Positions 18,029 to 27,488 of a DNA stretch of 64,000 bases are shown here, in pieces (the first letter of the stretch is position 1; each line of letters starts with the position of its first letter). The notes beneath the pieces are model-generated. The model had not been told where the DNA came from and made no database searches. It worked only from the letters and a program-made list of their open reading frames with translations. The position numbers were made by a program, and so were the translations under genes. The DNA is from Pseudomonas sp. MYb118 (lineage in GTDB: Bacteria; Pseudomonadota; Gammaproteobacteria; Pseudomonadales; Pseudomonadaceae): NCBI RefSeq assembly GCF_040947875.1, contig NZ_JBFRXN010000002.1, forward strand, positions 2,914,001-2,978,000, read 5' to 3'.

Positions 18029-18712
18029 ATGAATACCCGCGGATTGCTCGACCAATTGCTCCGGTCCGGCCAGGACCTGTTGCAGAAAAAAGCCGGGGCC
18101 ACGCAGGGCAAGGCGTCCGGTGGTGCATTGGGCAGCATGCTTTCGGGGGCCGGCGGTGGCGCATTGGCGGCGGGGGCGATGGGGCTCCTGCTCGGCAATA
18201 AAAAGGTGCGCAAGGTCGGCGGCAAAGTCGCCATCTATGGTGGTCTCGCCGCCTTGGGCGTGATTGCCTACAAGGCCTATGGCAACTGGCAGGCGCAACA
18301 GGGGACGGCGCCCGCGCGCGAGCCGCAAACCGTGGACCGCTTGCCAGCGGCTCAGGCCGAACAGCACAGCCAGGCGATTCTCACGGCGCTGGTGGCTGCC
18401 GCCAAGGCGGACGGCCACGTCGATGAGCGTGAAAGGGCACTGATCGAAGGCGAGTTCACCAAGCTGGACAACGACCGCGAGCTGCACCACTGGCTGCACG
18501 CCGAATTGAACAAGCCCCTTGACCCCGCCGGCGTGGCGCGCATCGCCAGCACTCCGGAAATGGCCGCCGAAATGTACGTCGCCAGCGTCATGATGGTGGA
18601 CGAGGAGAGCTTCATGGAAAAGTCCTATCTGGAAGAGCTCGCCCGCCAGTTGAAGCTGGCGCCGGGGTTGAAGGTCGAGCTGGAAAACCAGGTCCGCCAG
18701 GCCACTCTGTAG
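18029..18712 (+). CDS. DUF533 (YebE/TerB-like) inner-membrane protein
   Basis: This is a 227-residue protein of unknown biochemical function. The N-terminal third contains a Gly/Ala-rich stretch (GALGSMLSGAGGGALAAGAMG) and a second hydrophobic segment (VAIYGGLAALGVIAYKAYG), suggesting membrane association. The C-terminal half (about 110-227) is the TerB-like helical domain with AAKADGHVDERERALIEGE, an acidic metal-binding-like motif. GTGGAGG precedes the ATG. It is separated from wspA by 113 bp and is probably an independent gene. YebE in E. coli is an envelope-stress-linked member of the family. No link to Wsp can be shown from sequence. Confidence 0.85.
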   Translation: MNTRGLLDQLLRSGQDLLQKKAGATQGKASGGALGSMLSGAGGGALAAGAMGLLLGNKKVRKVGGKVAIYGGLAALGVIAYKAYGNWQAQQGTAPAREPQTVDRLPAAQAEQHSQAILTALVAAAKADGHVDERERALIEGEFTKLDNDRELHHWLHAELNKPLDPAGVARIASTPEMAAEMYVASVMMVDEESFMEKSYLEELARQLKLAPGLKVELENQVRQATL

Positions 18713-18825
18713 CGCTCGCCTGGGCTTTGATCGCCAGGATGAGACACGCTGTGCAACTGTCTTATAAATGACACACCGCCCTCGGCTATACTCCCCCAGC
18801 ATTTAACTGGCCCCGAGGACTGACT

Positions 18826-20448
18826 GTGAAGAACTGGACGTTGCGCCAACGCATCTTGGCGAGCTTTGCGGTAATTATCGCCATCATGCTGCTGATGGTC
18901 GTCGTCTCGTATTCACGGTTGTTGAAGATCGAGGCCAGCGACGCCAGTGTGCGTGATGACGCTCTGCCAGGCGTGTATTACAGCTCGGTGATTCGCGGTG
19001 CCTGGGTCGACAGTTATCTGCAGATCCAGGAAATGCTGGGGCTCAAGGAGGCCCAGGGTTTCAGCTCGGAAGACACTGCCCTGTTCAAGGGCTTCGACGC
19101 CCGTGTGCAAGAGGCCATGGCTGACTATCGCGCCACCGTCACCACCGATGAGGACAAGCTCGAGTTCGCCGCCTTCGAAAAGCTGCATGCCGATTACGGC
19201 AAAATCCTGGACGGCGTGATCGACTTGCGCAGGCGTAATCAGGAAGCCGACGCCATCAGGTTGTTCAACGAACAGCTGACGCCGGCGTGGAAGGCCGGGC
19301 GCATGAAGCTCAATGACATCCTGCGGCAAAACAAGGCTGTCGCCGATCAAGACATGGCGAACATTGATGCCGCCGTGGCCACCGCGAAACTCATCATGGG
19401 CATCTCCCTGCTGGTCGCGGTACTGGCCGCGGCTCTATGTGGCCTGTTGCTGATGCGCGCGATCATGGCGCCGATGAATCGCATCGTCGAGATTCTCGAA
19501 ATCATGCGCACCGGCGACCTCAGCGGTCGCCTGAACCTGGAACGCAAGGACGAATTCGGCGCGGTGGAAACCGGCTTCAACGACATGATGGCCGAACTCA
19601 CGTCACTGGTGTCCCAGGCCCAACGCTCGTCGGTGCAGGTCACCACGTCGGTGACCGAAATCGCCGCGACTTCCAAGCAGCAGCAGGCCACCGCCACGGA
19701 AACCGCGGCCACGACCACCGAAATCGGCGCCACGTCCCGGGAAATCGCCGCCACTTCGCGTGATCTGGTGCGTACCATGACCGAAGTCTCCACGGCGGCC
19801 GATCAGGCCTCGGTGGCCGCAGGTTCCGGGCAGCAGGGCCTGGCGCGGATGGAAGAGACCATGCATTCGGTGATGGGCGCCGCGGATCTGGTGAACGCCA
19901 AACTGGCGATCCTCAACGAGAAGGCCGGCAACATCAATCAGGTGGTCGTCACCATCGTCAAGGTCGCCGACCAGACCAACCTGTTGTCGCTCAACGCCGC
20001 GATCGAAGCGGAAAAAGCCGGTGAATACGGCCGCGGTTTTGCCGTGGTCGCCACCGAAGTGCGTCGCCTGGCCGACCAGACCGCCGTGGCCACCTACGAC
20101 ATCGAACAGATGGTGCGCGAGATCCAGTCGGCGGTCTCGGCCGGGGTCATGGGCATGGACAAGTTCTCCGAAGAAGTGCGCCGTGGCATGTTCGAGGTGC
20201 AGCAGGTCGGTGAGCAACTGTCGCAGATTATCCACCAGGTGCAGGCGCTCGCGCCTCGGGTGCTGATGGTCAATGAAGGCATGCAGGCACAGGCCACCGG
20301 TGCCGAGCAGATCAACCACGCGCTGGTGCAGTTGGGTGATGCCAGCAGCCAGACGGTCGAATCCCTGCGTCAGGCCAGCTCCGCCATCGACGAACTGAGC
20401 CAGGTGGCCGTCGGGCTGCGCAGCGGCGTGTCGCGATTCAAAGTCTGA
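18826..20448 (+). CDS. wspA: Methyl-accepting surface sensor WspA
   Basis: This is the membrane chemoreceptor of the Wsp system, which senses surface contact or envelope stress and activates the kinase WspE. It has 540 residues: TM1 at about 9-30, a periplasmic four-helix sensor, TM2 at about 187-212, a HAMP domain to about 265, then a cytoplasmic signalling helix pair. The receptor tip is seen as [20 protein letters not shown] near residue 390. The start codon is GTG. Its stop overlaps the wspB start by one base (TGATG). It is the first gene of a seven-gene operon. Confidence 0.96.
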   Translation: MKNWTLRQRILASFAVIIAIMLLMVVVSYSRLLKIEASDASVRDDALPGVYYSSVIRGAWVDSYLQIQEMLGLKEAQGFSSEDTALFKGFDARVQEAMADYRATVTTDEDKLEFAAFEKLHADYGKILDGVIDLRRRNQEADAIRLFNEQLTPAWKAGRMKLNDILRQNKAVADQDMANIDAAVATAKLIMGISLLVAVLAAALCGLLLMRAIMAPMNRIVEILEIMRTGDLSGRLNLERKDEFGAVETGFNDMMAELTSLVSQAQRSSVQVTTSVTEIAATSKQQQATATETAATTTEIGATSREIAATSRDLVRTMTEVSTAADQASVAAGSGQQGLARMEETMHSVMGAADLVNAKLAILNEKAGNINQVVVTIVKVADQTNLLSLNAAIEAEKAGEYGRGFAVVATEVRRLADQTAVATYDIEQMVREIQSAVSAGVMGMDKFSEEVRRGMFEVQQVGEQLSQIIHQVQALAPRVLMVNEGMQAQATGAEQINHALVQLGDASSQTVESLRQASSAIDELSQVAVGLRSGVSRFKV

Positions 20449-20984
20449 TGAACGAACTCACGGCCAAACGCTCCGCCGTGAAAGCGGCGACGCAGGCGTT
20501 GTTCCTGGTATTTCGCATCGGCAGCGAACGGTATGCCCTGCAAGCGAGCGAGATCGCCGAGGTGCTGCCGCGCCTGCCGTTGAAGCCTGTCGCGCAGGCA
20601 CCGGAGTGGGTCGCCGGGGTGTTTGCCTATCGCGGCGCCGTGGTGCCGGTGATCGACCTCAGTGCCCTGGCGTTCGGTGTGGCGGCCCAGGCGCGAACCA
20701 GTACCCGACTGGTGCTGGTCAACTATCGAGCCCACGACGGCGCCGAAGCACGCTGGCTCGGGCTGATTCTCGAGCAGGCCACCGATACCTTGCGCTGCAA
20801 CCCGGCGGATTTTCAGCCTTACGGCCTGGATAACCGCCAGGCGCCCTGGCTTGGGCCTGTACGTGAAGATGCCCAGGGCTTGTTGCAGTGGGTGCGTGTC
20901 GCCGATCTATTGGATGAGCGGGTTCGTGCGTTGCTGTTTCCGTCGCCGCCGCTGGACCCGGCGCTGCTTGAGGAAGGCTCATGA
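20448..20984 (+). CDS. wspB: CheW-like adaptor WspB
   Basis: This is a cytoplasmic CheW-domain scaffold of 178 residues that links the receptor WspA to the kinase WspE. The CheW fold starts at FLVFRIGSERYALQASEIAE, followed by a conserved GVFAYRGAVVPVIDL segment. It has no membrane segment. It overlaps wspA by one base and wspC by four (ATGA), which indicates translational coupling. The operon encodes a second CheW protein, WspD. Roles of the two adaptors are known to differ in other pseudomonads. Confidence 0.95.
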   Translation: MNELTAKRSAVKAATQALFLVFRIGSERYALQASEIAEVLPRLPLKPVAQAPEWVAGVFAYRGAVVPVIDLSALAFGVAAQARTSTRLVLVNYRAHDGAEARWLGLILEQATDTLRCNPADFQPYGLDNRQAPWLGPVREDAQGLLQWVRVADLLDERVRALLFPSPPLDPALLEEGS

Positions 20985-22249
20985 ACAGCGATCAACGGTT
21001 TTTCGATTTTCTCAAGGAGCGTATCGGCCTCGACGTCGCGTCGGTCGGGCCGGCGATCATCGAGCGCGCGGTGCGCCAGCGCAGCAGTGCGTCCCGCGCC
21101 GAGACGGCCGACGAATACTGGCAGACGTTGCAAAACTCGCGGGAAGAGCAACAGGCGCTGATCGAAGCGGTGATCGTGCCCGAAACCTGGTTTTTCCGTT
21201 ACCCGGAATCCTTCGCCACCCTGGCCAAACTGGCCGCCAGGCGCCTGGGCGAAATCAACAACCTGCGCGCCCTGCGCATACTCAGCCTGCCGTGCTCCAC
21301 TGGCGAAGAGCCTTACTCCATCGCCATGGCCTTGCTCGATGCCGGACTCAAGCCGCATCAGTTCAAGGTCGAAGGCATGGACGTCAGCCCGCTGTCTGTG
21401 GAAAAGGCCCGGCGCGGGGTGTATGGCAAGAATTCCTTTCGCGGCCAGGACCTGGCGTATCGCGACCGGCACTTCCTCGCCGAAGGCGACGGCTATCGCC
21501 TGGAGGAACGGGTACAGGAACAGGTGCACTTGCAGGTCGGCAATCTGCTGGATCCGGCATTGCTGGCCAATGAAGCGCCCTACGACTTTGTGTTCTGCCG
21601 CAACCTGCTGATCTATTTCGATCAGCCTACTCAGCAACAGGTTTTCGAAGTGCTCAAGCGCCTGACCCATGTCGATGGCGTACTGTTCATCGGCCCGGCG
21701 GAGGGTAGCCTGCTTGGGCGGTTCGGCATGCGTTCGATCGGTATTCCCCAGTCGTTCGCGTTCAGTCGGCACCAGGCTCCGGAACCGGAGCATGCGCCTG
21801 CGCCGGTGTTCGTGCCGACCGCGCTGCCGGTACGGCGCACCGTGGCGCCACCACCACCGGTGCGCAATCGGCCTTTCGCGACAGTGACGCCGTTGCCGGT
21901 CACGACCAGGGCGACCAACCCGGACGCAGCGACCTTGTTGGCCAACATCGCCGCCCTGGCCAACGAGGGCAAAGCGGCCGAAGCCCGCGCGGCGTGCGAG
22001 CATTATCTGCGCAGCCATGAGCCGGTGGCGCAGGTGTTCTACTGGCTGGGGCTGCTCAGCGATGTGGCCGGCAGTGCCCTCGAAGCCCAGGGTTTTTACC
22101 GCAAGGCGTTGTACCTCGACCCGCAACATTCCGAAGCGTTGATGCACCTGGCGGCCTTGCTGCAATCCCAGGGGGACACGGCGGGTGCCCGACGATTGCA
22201 GGACCGCGCCGCGCGCAGCGAGCGCGCAGACAGTGAGCGCAAACGATGA
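20981..22249 (+). CDS. wspC: CheR-type chemoreceptor methyltransferase WspC with TPR tail
   Basis: This enzyme methylates glutamates of WspA using S-adenosylmethionine, setting receptor sensitivity opposite to WspF. It has 422 residues. The CheR N-domain is followed by the SAM-binding segment LSLPCSTGEEPYSIAMALLD and FCRNLLIYFD. A Pro/Ala-rich linker (about 265-305) leads to a TPR-like helical region (ACEHYLRS, YWLGLLSD, ALYLDPQHSEALMHLAALL). The TPR tail is typical of Wsp and other alternative CheR proteins. It overlaps both neighbours by four bases. Confidence 0.95.
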   Translation: MNSDQRFFDFLKERIGLDVASVGPAIIERAVRQRSSASRAETADEYWQTLQNSREEQQALIEAVIVPETWFFRYPESFATLAKLAARRLGEINNLRALRILSLPCSTGEEPYSIAMALLDAGLKPHQFKVEGMDVSPLSVEKARRGVYGKNSFRGQDLAYRDRHFLAEGDGYRLEERVQEQVHLQVGNLLDPALLANEAPYDFVFCRNLLIYFDQPTQQQVFEVLKRLTHVDGVLFIGPAEGSLLGRFGMRSIGIPQSFAFSRHQAPEPEHAPAPVFVPTALPVRRTVAPPPPVRNRPFATVTPLPVTTRATNPDAATLLANIAALANEGKAAEARAACEHYLRSHEPVAQVFYWLGLLSDVAGSALEAQGFYRKALYLDPQHSEALMHLAALLQSQGDTAGARRLQDRAARSERADSERKR

Positions 22250-22929
22250 ATGCCACCGACGGCTTCAGCCTGACCCATGAAGATGCCCAGGCCATCGACG
22301 ATTGCTGGAACCGTATCGGTATCCATGGCGACAAGTCCTGCCCGCTGCTGGTCGAACATATTCACTGCCGCAATTGCTCGGTGTATTCGGCGGCTGCCAC
22401 GCGCCTGCTGGATCGCTACGCGTTGCAGCAGGAAGACCGCGGACAGGTCAGCGTCGCACTCGAGAGCGAGGTCAGGACCCGCTCGTTGCTGATGTTCCGC
22501 CTCGGCGAGGAATGGCTGGGCCTGGCGACCCGCAGCCTGGTGGAAGTGGCACCGCTGCAAACCATCCATTCGTTGCCGCACCAGCGCTCGCGAGCCTTGC
22601 TCGGCGTGGCGAACGTGCGCGGTGCGCTGGTGGCCTGCCTGTCGCTGATCGAGCTGCTGGGCCTGGATGGCACGAACAACGTGGCCAGCGGCGCACGGGT
22701 GATGCCACGCATGCTGATCATCGCCGCCCACGGCGGGCCGGTGGTGGTGCCGGTGGACGAAGTCGACGGCATCCATGCCATCGACGAGCGCACCCTCGAT
22801 GCGGCCTCCCGATCCGGCGCCCATGCCAACGCCAAATACACGCGAGGCGTGTTGCAATTCAAAGGTCGCAGCCTGCGTTGGCTGGATGAAGAACAGCTGC
22901 TGTCTGCCGTGACCCGGAGCCTGACATGA
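22246..22929 (+). CDS. wspD: CheW-like adaptor WspD
   Basis: This is the second CheW-domain coupling protein of the Wsp array, 227 residues. An N-terminal region of about 70 residues holds a His/Cys-containing segment (CPLLVEHIHCRNCSVYS). The CheW fold begins around RSLLMFRLGEEWLGL, with LLGVANVRGALVACLSL as its core. The HxxCxxC-like cluster in the N-terminal extension could bind metal, but this is only suggestive. It overlaps wspC and wspE by four bases each. Confidence 0.94.
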   Translation: MNATDGFSLTHEDAQAIDDCWNRIGIHGDKSCPLLVEHIHCRNCSVYSAAATRLLDRYALQQEDRGQVSVALESEVRTRSLLMFRLGEEWLGLATRSLVEVAPLQTIHSLPHQRSRALLGVANVRGALVACLSLIELLGLDGTNNVASGARVMPRMLIIAAHGGPVVVPVDEVDGIHAIDERTLDAASRSGAHANAKYTRGVLQFKGRSLRWLDEEQLLSAVTRSLT

Positions 22930-25220
22930 CCCCCGAGCAAATGCGCGACGCCTCTTTGCTGGAGCTGTTCAGCCTCGAAGCCGAGGCCCAGACCCAGGTG
23001 CTGAGCGCCGGGCTGCTGGCGCTCGAGCGCGATCCGACCCAGGCCGATCAACTCGAGTCGTGCATGCGCGCGGCCCACTCGCTCAAGGGTGCGGCGCGTA
23101 TTGTCGGCGTCGATGCCGGCGTCAGCGTGGCTCATGTGATGGAAGATTGCCTGGTCAGCGCCCAGGAGGGACGCCTGTACCTGCGCCCCGAGCACATTGA
23201 CGCCTTGTTGCAGGGCACCGACCTGCTGATGCGCATTGCCACACCGAACCACGCACCGACGCCGGCGGATATCGAAGGTTACGTGGCGCTGATGGCGCGC
23301 TTGCTCGATCCGCTGGCGCCCGCCGCGCCTGTCAGCACGCCGCCTGCGCCGCCCGTTACCGAGCCGCCGCCTCCCGTCGTCGAGCCCGCTGCGCCGCCGG
23401 TCGAGCCGGTTGTTGCTGCGCCGGTCGAGCCGGTGGTGGCGCCCCGCAAAACCAAACGCACCACGGAAAACGGCGAGCGGGTCCTGCGGGTCACGGCCGA
23501 ACGCCTGAACAGCCTGCTCGACCTGTCGAGCAAATCCCTGGTGGAAACCCTGCGCCTCAAGCCGCACCTGGCGACCATGCAACGGGTCAAGCGCATCCAG
23601 AACAACGGCCTGCGCGCCCTGGAAAATCTCAACGTGCACCTCAAGGACCAGGCCCTGAGCCTGGAGGCCCAGGAAGCGCTTGAGGACGCCCGTCGCCTGT
23701 TGGCCGAATCCCAGCAATTGCTGGTGGAAAAGAACGCCGAGCTGGACGAGTTTGCCTGGCAGGCCAGTCAACGGGCCCAGGTGCTGTACGACACCGCACT
23801 GGCCTGCCGCATGCGACCGTTCGCCGATGTGTTGAGTGGCCAGGCGCGCATGGTTCGTGACCTTGGGCGCAGCCTGGGCAAGCAAGTACGGCTGGAGATC
23901 GAGGGCGAGAAAACCCAAGTCGACCGGGACGTGCTGGAAAAACTCGAGGCGCCGCTGACGCACCTGTTGCGCAACGCCGTCGATCACGGCATCGAAACCC
24001 CGGAGCAACGCCTGCTGGCGGGCAAGCCCGAAGAAGGCCTGATCCGTCTGCGTGCCTCCCACCAGGCCGGTTTGCTGGTACTGGAGCTCAGCGACGACGG
24101 TAATGGTGTCGATCTGGAAAAGGTCCGCCGCAGTGTCATCGAGCGCCAATTGTCGCCAGCGGAAACTGCCGCGCAGTTGAGCGAAGAGGAACTGCTGACG
24201 TTCCTGTTCCTGCCCGGCTTCAGCCTGCGCGACAAGGTCACCGAAGTGTCCGGGCGCGGCGTTGGCCTGGACGCGGTCCAGCACATGGTCCGCCAGTTGC
24301 GCGGCGCGGTGGTGCTGGAGCAGACGGCGGGCGAGGGCAGCCGCTTTCACCTGGAAGTGCCGCTGACCCTGTCGGTGGTGCGCAGCCTGGTGGTGGAGGT
24401 GGGCGATGAGGCCTATGCGTTTCCGCTGGCGCACATCGAGCGCATGTGCGACCTGGAGCCCACCGACATTGTGCAGGTCGAAGGCCGCCAGCACTTCTGG
24501 CATGAGGGTCGGCATGTCGGCCTGGTGGCGGCGAGCCAATTGCTCCAGCGCCCGGCCAGCCAGAACAATCAGCAAACCCTCAAGGTCGTGGTGATCCGCG
24601 AGCGCGACGCGGTCTACGGCGTCGCGGTCGAGCGGTTCATCGGCGAGCGCACCCTGGTGGTCCTGCCGCTCGACGAACGGTTGGGCAAGGTCCAGGACAT
24701 TTCCGCCGGCGCCTTGCTCGACGACGGTTCGGTGGTGTTGATCGTCGACGTCGAGGACATGCTGCGTTCAGTGGACAAGCTGCTCAATGCCGGGCGCCTG
24801 GAGCGGATCGCCCGCCAGGGCAGCCAGACGGCCGACGCCGCGCGCAAACGGATCCTGGTGGTCGACGATTCGCTGACGGTGCGCGAGCTGCAGCGCAAGT
24901 TGCTGATCAATCGCGGTTACGACGTGGCCGTGGCGGTCGACGGCATGGATGGCTGGAACGCCTTGCGTTCGGAGGCGTTCGACCTGCTGATCACCGACAT
25001 CGACATGCCGCGCATGGACGGCATCGAACTGGTGTCCCTGTTGCGCCGGGACAACCGTTTGCAATCGCTGCCGGTCATGGTGGTGTCGTACAAGGATCGC
25101 GAAGAAGATCGTCGTCGTGGACTGGACGCCGGAGCCGACTATTATCTAGCCAAAGCCAGTTTTCATGATGATGCCCTGCTTGATGCAGTGGTTGAGCTCA
25201 TCGGAGGAGCGAGGGCATGA
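22926..25220 (+). CDS. wspE: Hybrid histidine kinase/response regulator WspE (CheA-CheY)
   Basis: This kinase autophosphorylates on signal from WspA and passes phosphate to WspR and WspF. It has 764 residues. The HPt domain carries phospho-acceptor H51 in RAAHSLKGAARIVG. A Pro/Val/Glu-rich linker (about 133-178) follows, then dimerisation helices and an HATPase with N-box NAVDHGIETPEQR, DDGNGVD and GRGVGLD. A CheW-like domain and a C-terminal receiver complete it, with phospho-acceptor D691 in ITDIDMP. The fused receiver is normal for WspE. It overlaps wspD and wspF by four bases. Confidence 0.96.
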   Translation: MTPEQMRDASLLELFSLEAEAQTQVLSAGLLALERDPTQADQLESCMRAAHSLKGAARIVGVDAGVSVAHVMEDCLVSAQEGRLYLRPEHIDALLQGTDLLMRIATPNHAPTPADIEGYVALMARLLDPLAPAAPVSTPPAPPVTEPPPPVVEPAAPPVEPVVAAPVEPVVAPRKTKRTTENGERVLRVTAERLNSLLDLSSKSLVETLRLKPHLATMQRVKRIQNNGLRALENLNVHLKDQALSLEAQEALEDARRLLAESQQLLVEKNAELDEFAWQASQRAQVLYDTALACRMRPFADVLSGQARMVRDLGRSLGKQVRLEIEGEKTQVDRDVLEKLEAPLTHLLRNAVDHGIETPEQRLLAGKPEEGLIRLRASHQAGLLVLELSDDGNGVDLEKVRRSVIERQLSPAETAAQLSEEELLTFLFLPGFSLRDKVTEVSGRGVGLDAVQHMVRQLRGAVVLEQTAGEGSRFHLEVPLTLSVVRSLVVEVGDEAYAFPLAHIERMCDLEPTDIVQVEGRQHFWHEGRHVGLVAASQLLQRPASQNNQQTLKVVVIRERDAVYGVAVERFIGERTLVVLPLDERLGKVQDISAGALLDDGSVVLIVDVEDMLRSVDKLLNAGRLERIARQGSQTADAARKRILVVDDSLTVRELQRKLLINRGYDVAVAVDGMDGWNALRSEAFDLLITDIDMPRMDGIELVSLLRRDNRLQSLPVMVVSYKDREEDRRRGLDAGADYYLAKASFHDDALLDAVVELIGGARA

Positions 25221-26227
25221 GGATCGCAATCGTCAACGATATGCCCATGGCGGTCGAGGCATTGCGTCGCGCGTTGGCTTTCGATCCGACGCATGAGGTG
25301 GTGTGGGTGGCGGCCAACGGCGCCGAGGCCGTGCAGCGCTGTGCCGAAAATACCCCGGACCTGATCCTGATGGATCTGATCATGCCGGTCATGGACGGTG
25401 TCGAGGCGACGCGGCGGATCATGGCCGAGTCGCCGTGCGCCATCGTTATCGTGACCGTCGACCGCCAGCAGAACGTACACCGGGTGTTCGAGGCCATGGG
25501 TCATGGCGCCCTGGATGTGGTGGACACCCCCGCGCTCGGTGCGGGCAACCCCCATGAAGCGGCCGCACCCCTGCTGCGCAAGATCATGAACATCGGCTGG
25601 CTGATCGGCGACCGCGCAAACCGCGAGCGCCAGGCCCCCAGCCCGCTGCGTGGCAGCGCTTCGCGCCAGCGCCTGATTGCCATTGGCTCGTCCGCGGGCG
25701 GGCCGGCGGCGCTGGAAGTGCTGCTCAAGGGGCTGCCAAGGGATTTTCCGGTCGCCATCGTGCTGGTGCAGCACGTGGATCAGGTCTTCGCCGCCGGCAT
25801 GGCCGAATGGCTCAGCAGCGCCAGCGGCCTGAACGTGCGCCTGGCTCGCGAGGGCGAACCGCCCCAGCCCGGCGCGGTACTGCTGGCGGGCACCAATCAC
25901 CATATTCGCTTGCTGAAGAACGGCACGCTGGCGTATACCGCCGAACCGGTCAACGAAATCTATCGGCCCTCGATCGACGTGTTTTTCGAAAGCGTGGCCA
26001 GTTACTGGAATGGCGATGCCGTCGGGGTTTTATTGACCGGCATGGGGCGAGACGGCGCGCAGGGGCTTAAACTCATGCGTCAACAGGGTTACCTGACCAT
26101 CGCTCAGGACCAACAAAGCAGCGCAGTGTATGGCATGCCGAAAGCGGCAGCGGCCATCGACGCCGCCACAGAGATTCGCGCGCTGGACAAGATAGCGCCA
26201 AGATTGCTGGAGATTTTCGCCAAATGA
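25217..26227 (+). CDS. wspF: CheB-type methylesterase/response regulator WspF
   Basis: WspF removes methyl groups from WspA and so damps the system. Loss of wspF in pseudomonads gives wrinkly, high c-di-GMP colonies. It has 336 residues. The N-terminal receiver has its phospho-acceptor Asp in LMDLIMPVMDG (about residue 53). The C-terminal methylesterase shows the nucleophile Ser in AIGSSAGGPAALE, His in LVQHVD and Asp in GMGRDGAQG, so it looks catalytically intact. It overlaps wspE by four bases. A 45-bp gap separates it from wspR. Confidence 0.96.
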   Translation: MRIAIVNDMPMAVEALRRALAFDPTHEVVWVAANGAEAVQRCAENTPDLILMDLIMPVMDGVEATRRIMAESPCAIVIVTVDRQQNVHRVFEAMGHGALDVVDTPALGAGNPHEAAAPLLRKIMNIGWLIGDRANRERQAPSPLRGSASRQRLIAIGSSAGGPAALEVLLKGLPRDFPVAIVLVQHVDQVFAAGMAEWLSSASGLNVRLAREGEPPQPGAVLLAGTNHHIRLLKNGTLAYTAEPVNEIYRPSIDVFFESVASYWNGDAVGVLLTGMGRDGAQGLKLMRQQGYLTIAQDQQSSAVYGMPKAAAAIDAATEIRALDKIAPRLLEIFAK

Positions 26228-26272
26228 CTACGTTTCGCTGCAATGATGATCCGGATGATCAGGTGACCACAC

Positions 26273-27277
26273 ATGAATGAGTTACAGATCGAAGACATCA
26301 AGGTCGACGAAGATAAGGCGGCGATGGTCCTGCTGGTGGACGATCAGGCCATGATCGGCGAAGCCGTGCGTCGCGGGTTGTCGAATGAAGAGAACATCGA
26401 CTTCCACTTCTGCGCCGACCCGCATCAGGCGATCGCCCAGGCGGTGCGCATCAAGCCGACGGTGATTCTCCAGGATCTGGTCATGCCCGGCCTGGATGGC
26501 TTGAGCCTGGTGCGTGAATACCGCAATCACCCGGCGACCAAGGACATTCCGATCATCGTGCTCTCGACCAAGGAAGATCCGCTGGTCAAAAGTGCGGCAT
26601 TTGCCGCCGGCGCCAATGATTACCTGGTCAAGCTGCCGGACAACATCGAACTGGTGGCGCGCATCCGCTATCACTCGCGTTCTTACCTGACCCTGTTGCA
26701 GCGCGATGCCGCCTACCGTGCCTTGCGGGTCAGCCAGCAGCAGTTGCTCGACACCAACCTGGTGCTGCAACGCCTGATGAACTCCGACGGCCTGACCGGC
26801 CTGTCGAACCGCCGTCACTTCGATGAATACCTGGAACTGGAATGGCGCCGCTCATTGCGTGACCAGAGCCAGTTGTCGCTGCTGATGATCGACGTGGACT
26901 ACTTCAAGACCTACAACGACAGCTTCGGCCATCTGGAAGGTGATGAAGCGCTGCGCAAGGTCGCCAACGCCATCCGCGACGCCAGCGCCCGACCGTCGGA
27001 CCTGCCGGCCCGCTACGGCGGCGAAGAATTTGCCCTGGTGCTGCCCAACACTTCGCCGGGCGGTGCCCGCCTGGTGGCGGAAAAACTGCGCCAGACCGTG
27101 GCCGCGCTGAAAATCCCGCACATCGCACCCACCGAAGGCTCCAGCCTGACCATCAGCGTCGGCCTGTCGACCATGACCCCGCAGCCTGGCAGCGATTGCC
27201 GGCAACTGATCTCGGCGGCCGACAAGGGGCTGTACCAGGCCAAGCACAATGGCCGCAACCAGGTAGGCATCGCCTGA
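26273..27277 (+). CDS. wspR: Diguanylate cyclase response regulator WspR
   Basis: WspR is the output of the Wsp system. When phosphorylated by WspE it makes c-di-GMP and promotes attachment and exopolysaccharide production. It has 334 residues: receiver domain with phospho-acceptor D68 in LQDLVMP, a helical stalk, then a GGDEF domain with active-site GGEEF at 249-253. The inhibitory site RPSD lies exactly five residues before GGEEF, so product feedback should be intact. The 45-bp gap after wspF has no terminator, suggesting the same transcript with separate translation. A REP pair follows. Confidence 0.96.
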   Translation: MNELQIEDIKVDEDKAAMVLLVDDQAMIGEAVRRGLSNEENIDFHFCADPHQAIAQAVRIKPTVILQDLVMPGLDGLSLVREYRNHPATKDIPIIVLSTKEDPLVKSAAFAAGANDYLVKLPDNIELVARIRYHSRSYLTLLQRDAAYRALRVSQQQLLDTNLVLQRLMNSDGLTGLSNRRHFDEYLELEWRRSLRDQSQLSLLMIDVDYFKTYNDSFGHLEGDEALRKVANAIRDASARPSDLPARYGGEEFALVLPNTSPGGARLVAEKLRQTVAALKIPHIAPTEGSSLTISVGLSTMTPQPGSDCRQLISAADKGLYQAKHNGRNQVGIA

Positions 27278-27293
27278 ACCCCTGACCTGTAGG

Positions 27294-27396
27294 TGTAGGA
27301 GCGAGCTTGCTCGCGATGAACGCCAGAACGCCGCGGTGTGTCAGACCGCCCGCGTCATCGTTGACGTTCATCGCGAGCAAGCTCGCTCCTACAGGG
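27294..27396. repeat. Inverted REP pair with conserved spacer
   Basis: Two facing copies of the GCGAGCTTGCTCGC subtype lie between wspR and prfB. The spacer (GCCAGAACGCCGCGG to CGCGTCATCGTT) matches the composite spacer found near 16.6 and 50.6 kb. Confidence 0.88.
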
Positions 27397-27488
27397 GAGG
27401 GCGTTTTCGACCAAGCGGACTGCCGCTGGCAGTCGTTTGGCGTTATACTCGCCGGCTTTCAAAAGTTCGCCTACGAGTGCTGCCCGCC

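Noticed and set aside
22416..24575. 719-codon minus-strand open frame opposite wspD and wspE
   Set aside because: It is antisense to two confidently identified genes and has no recognisable domain.
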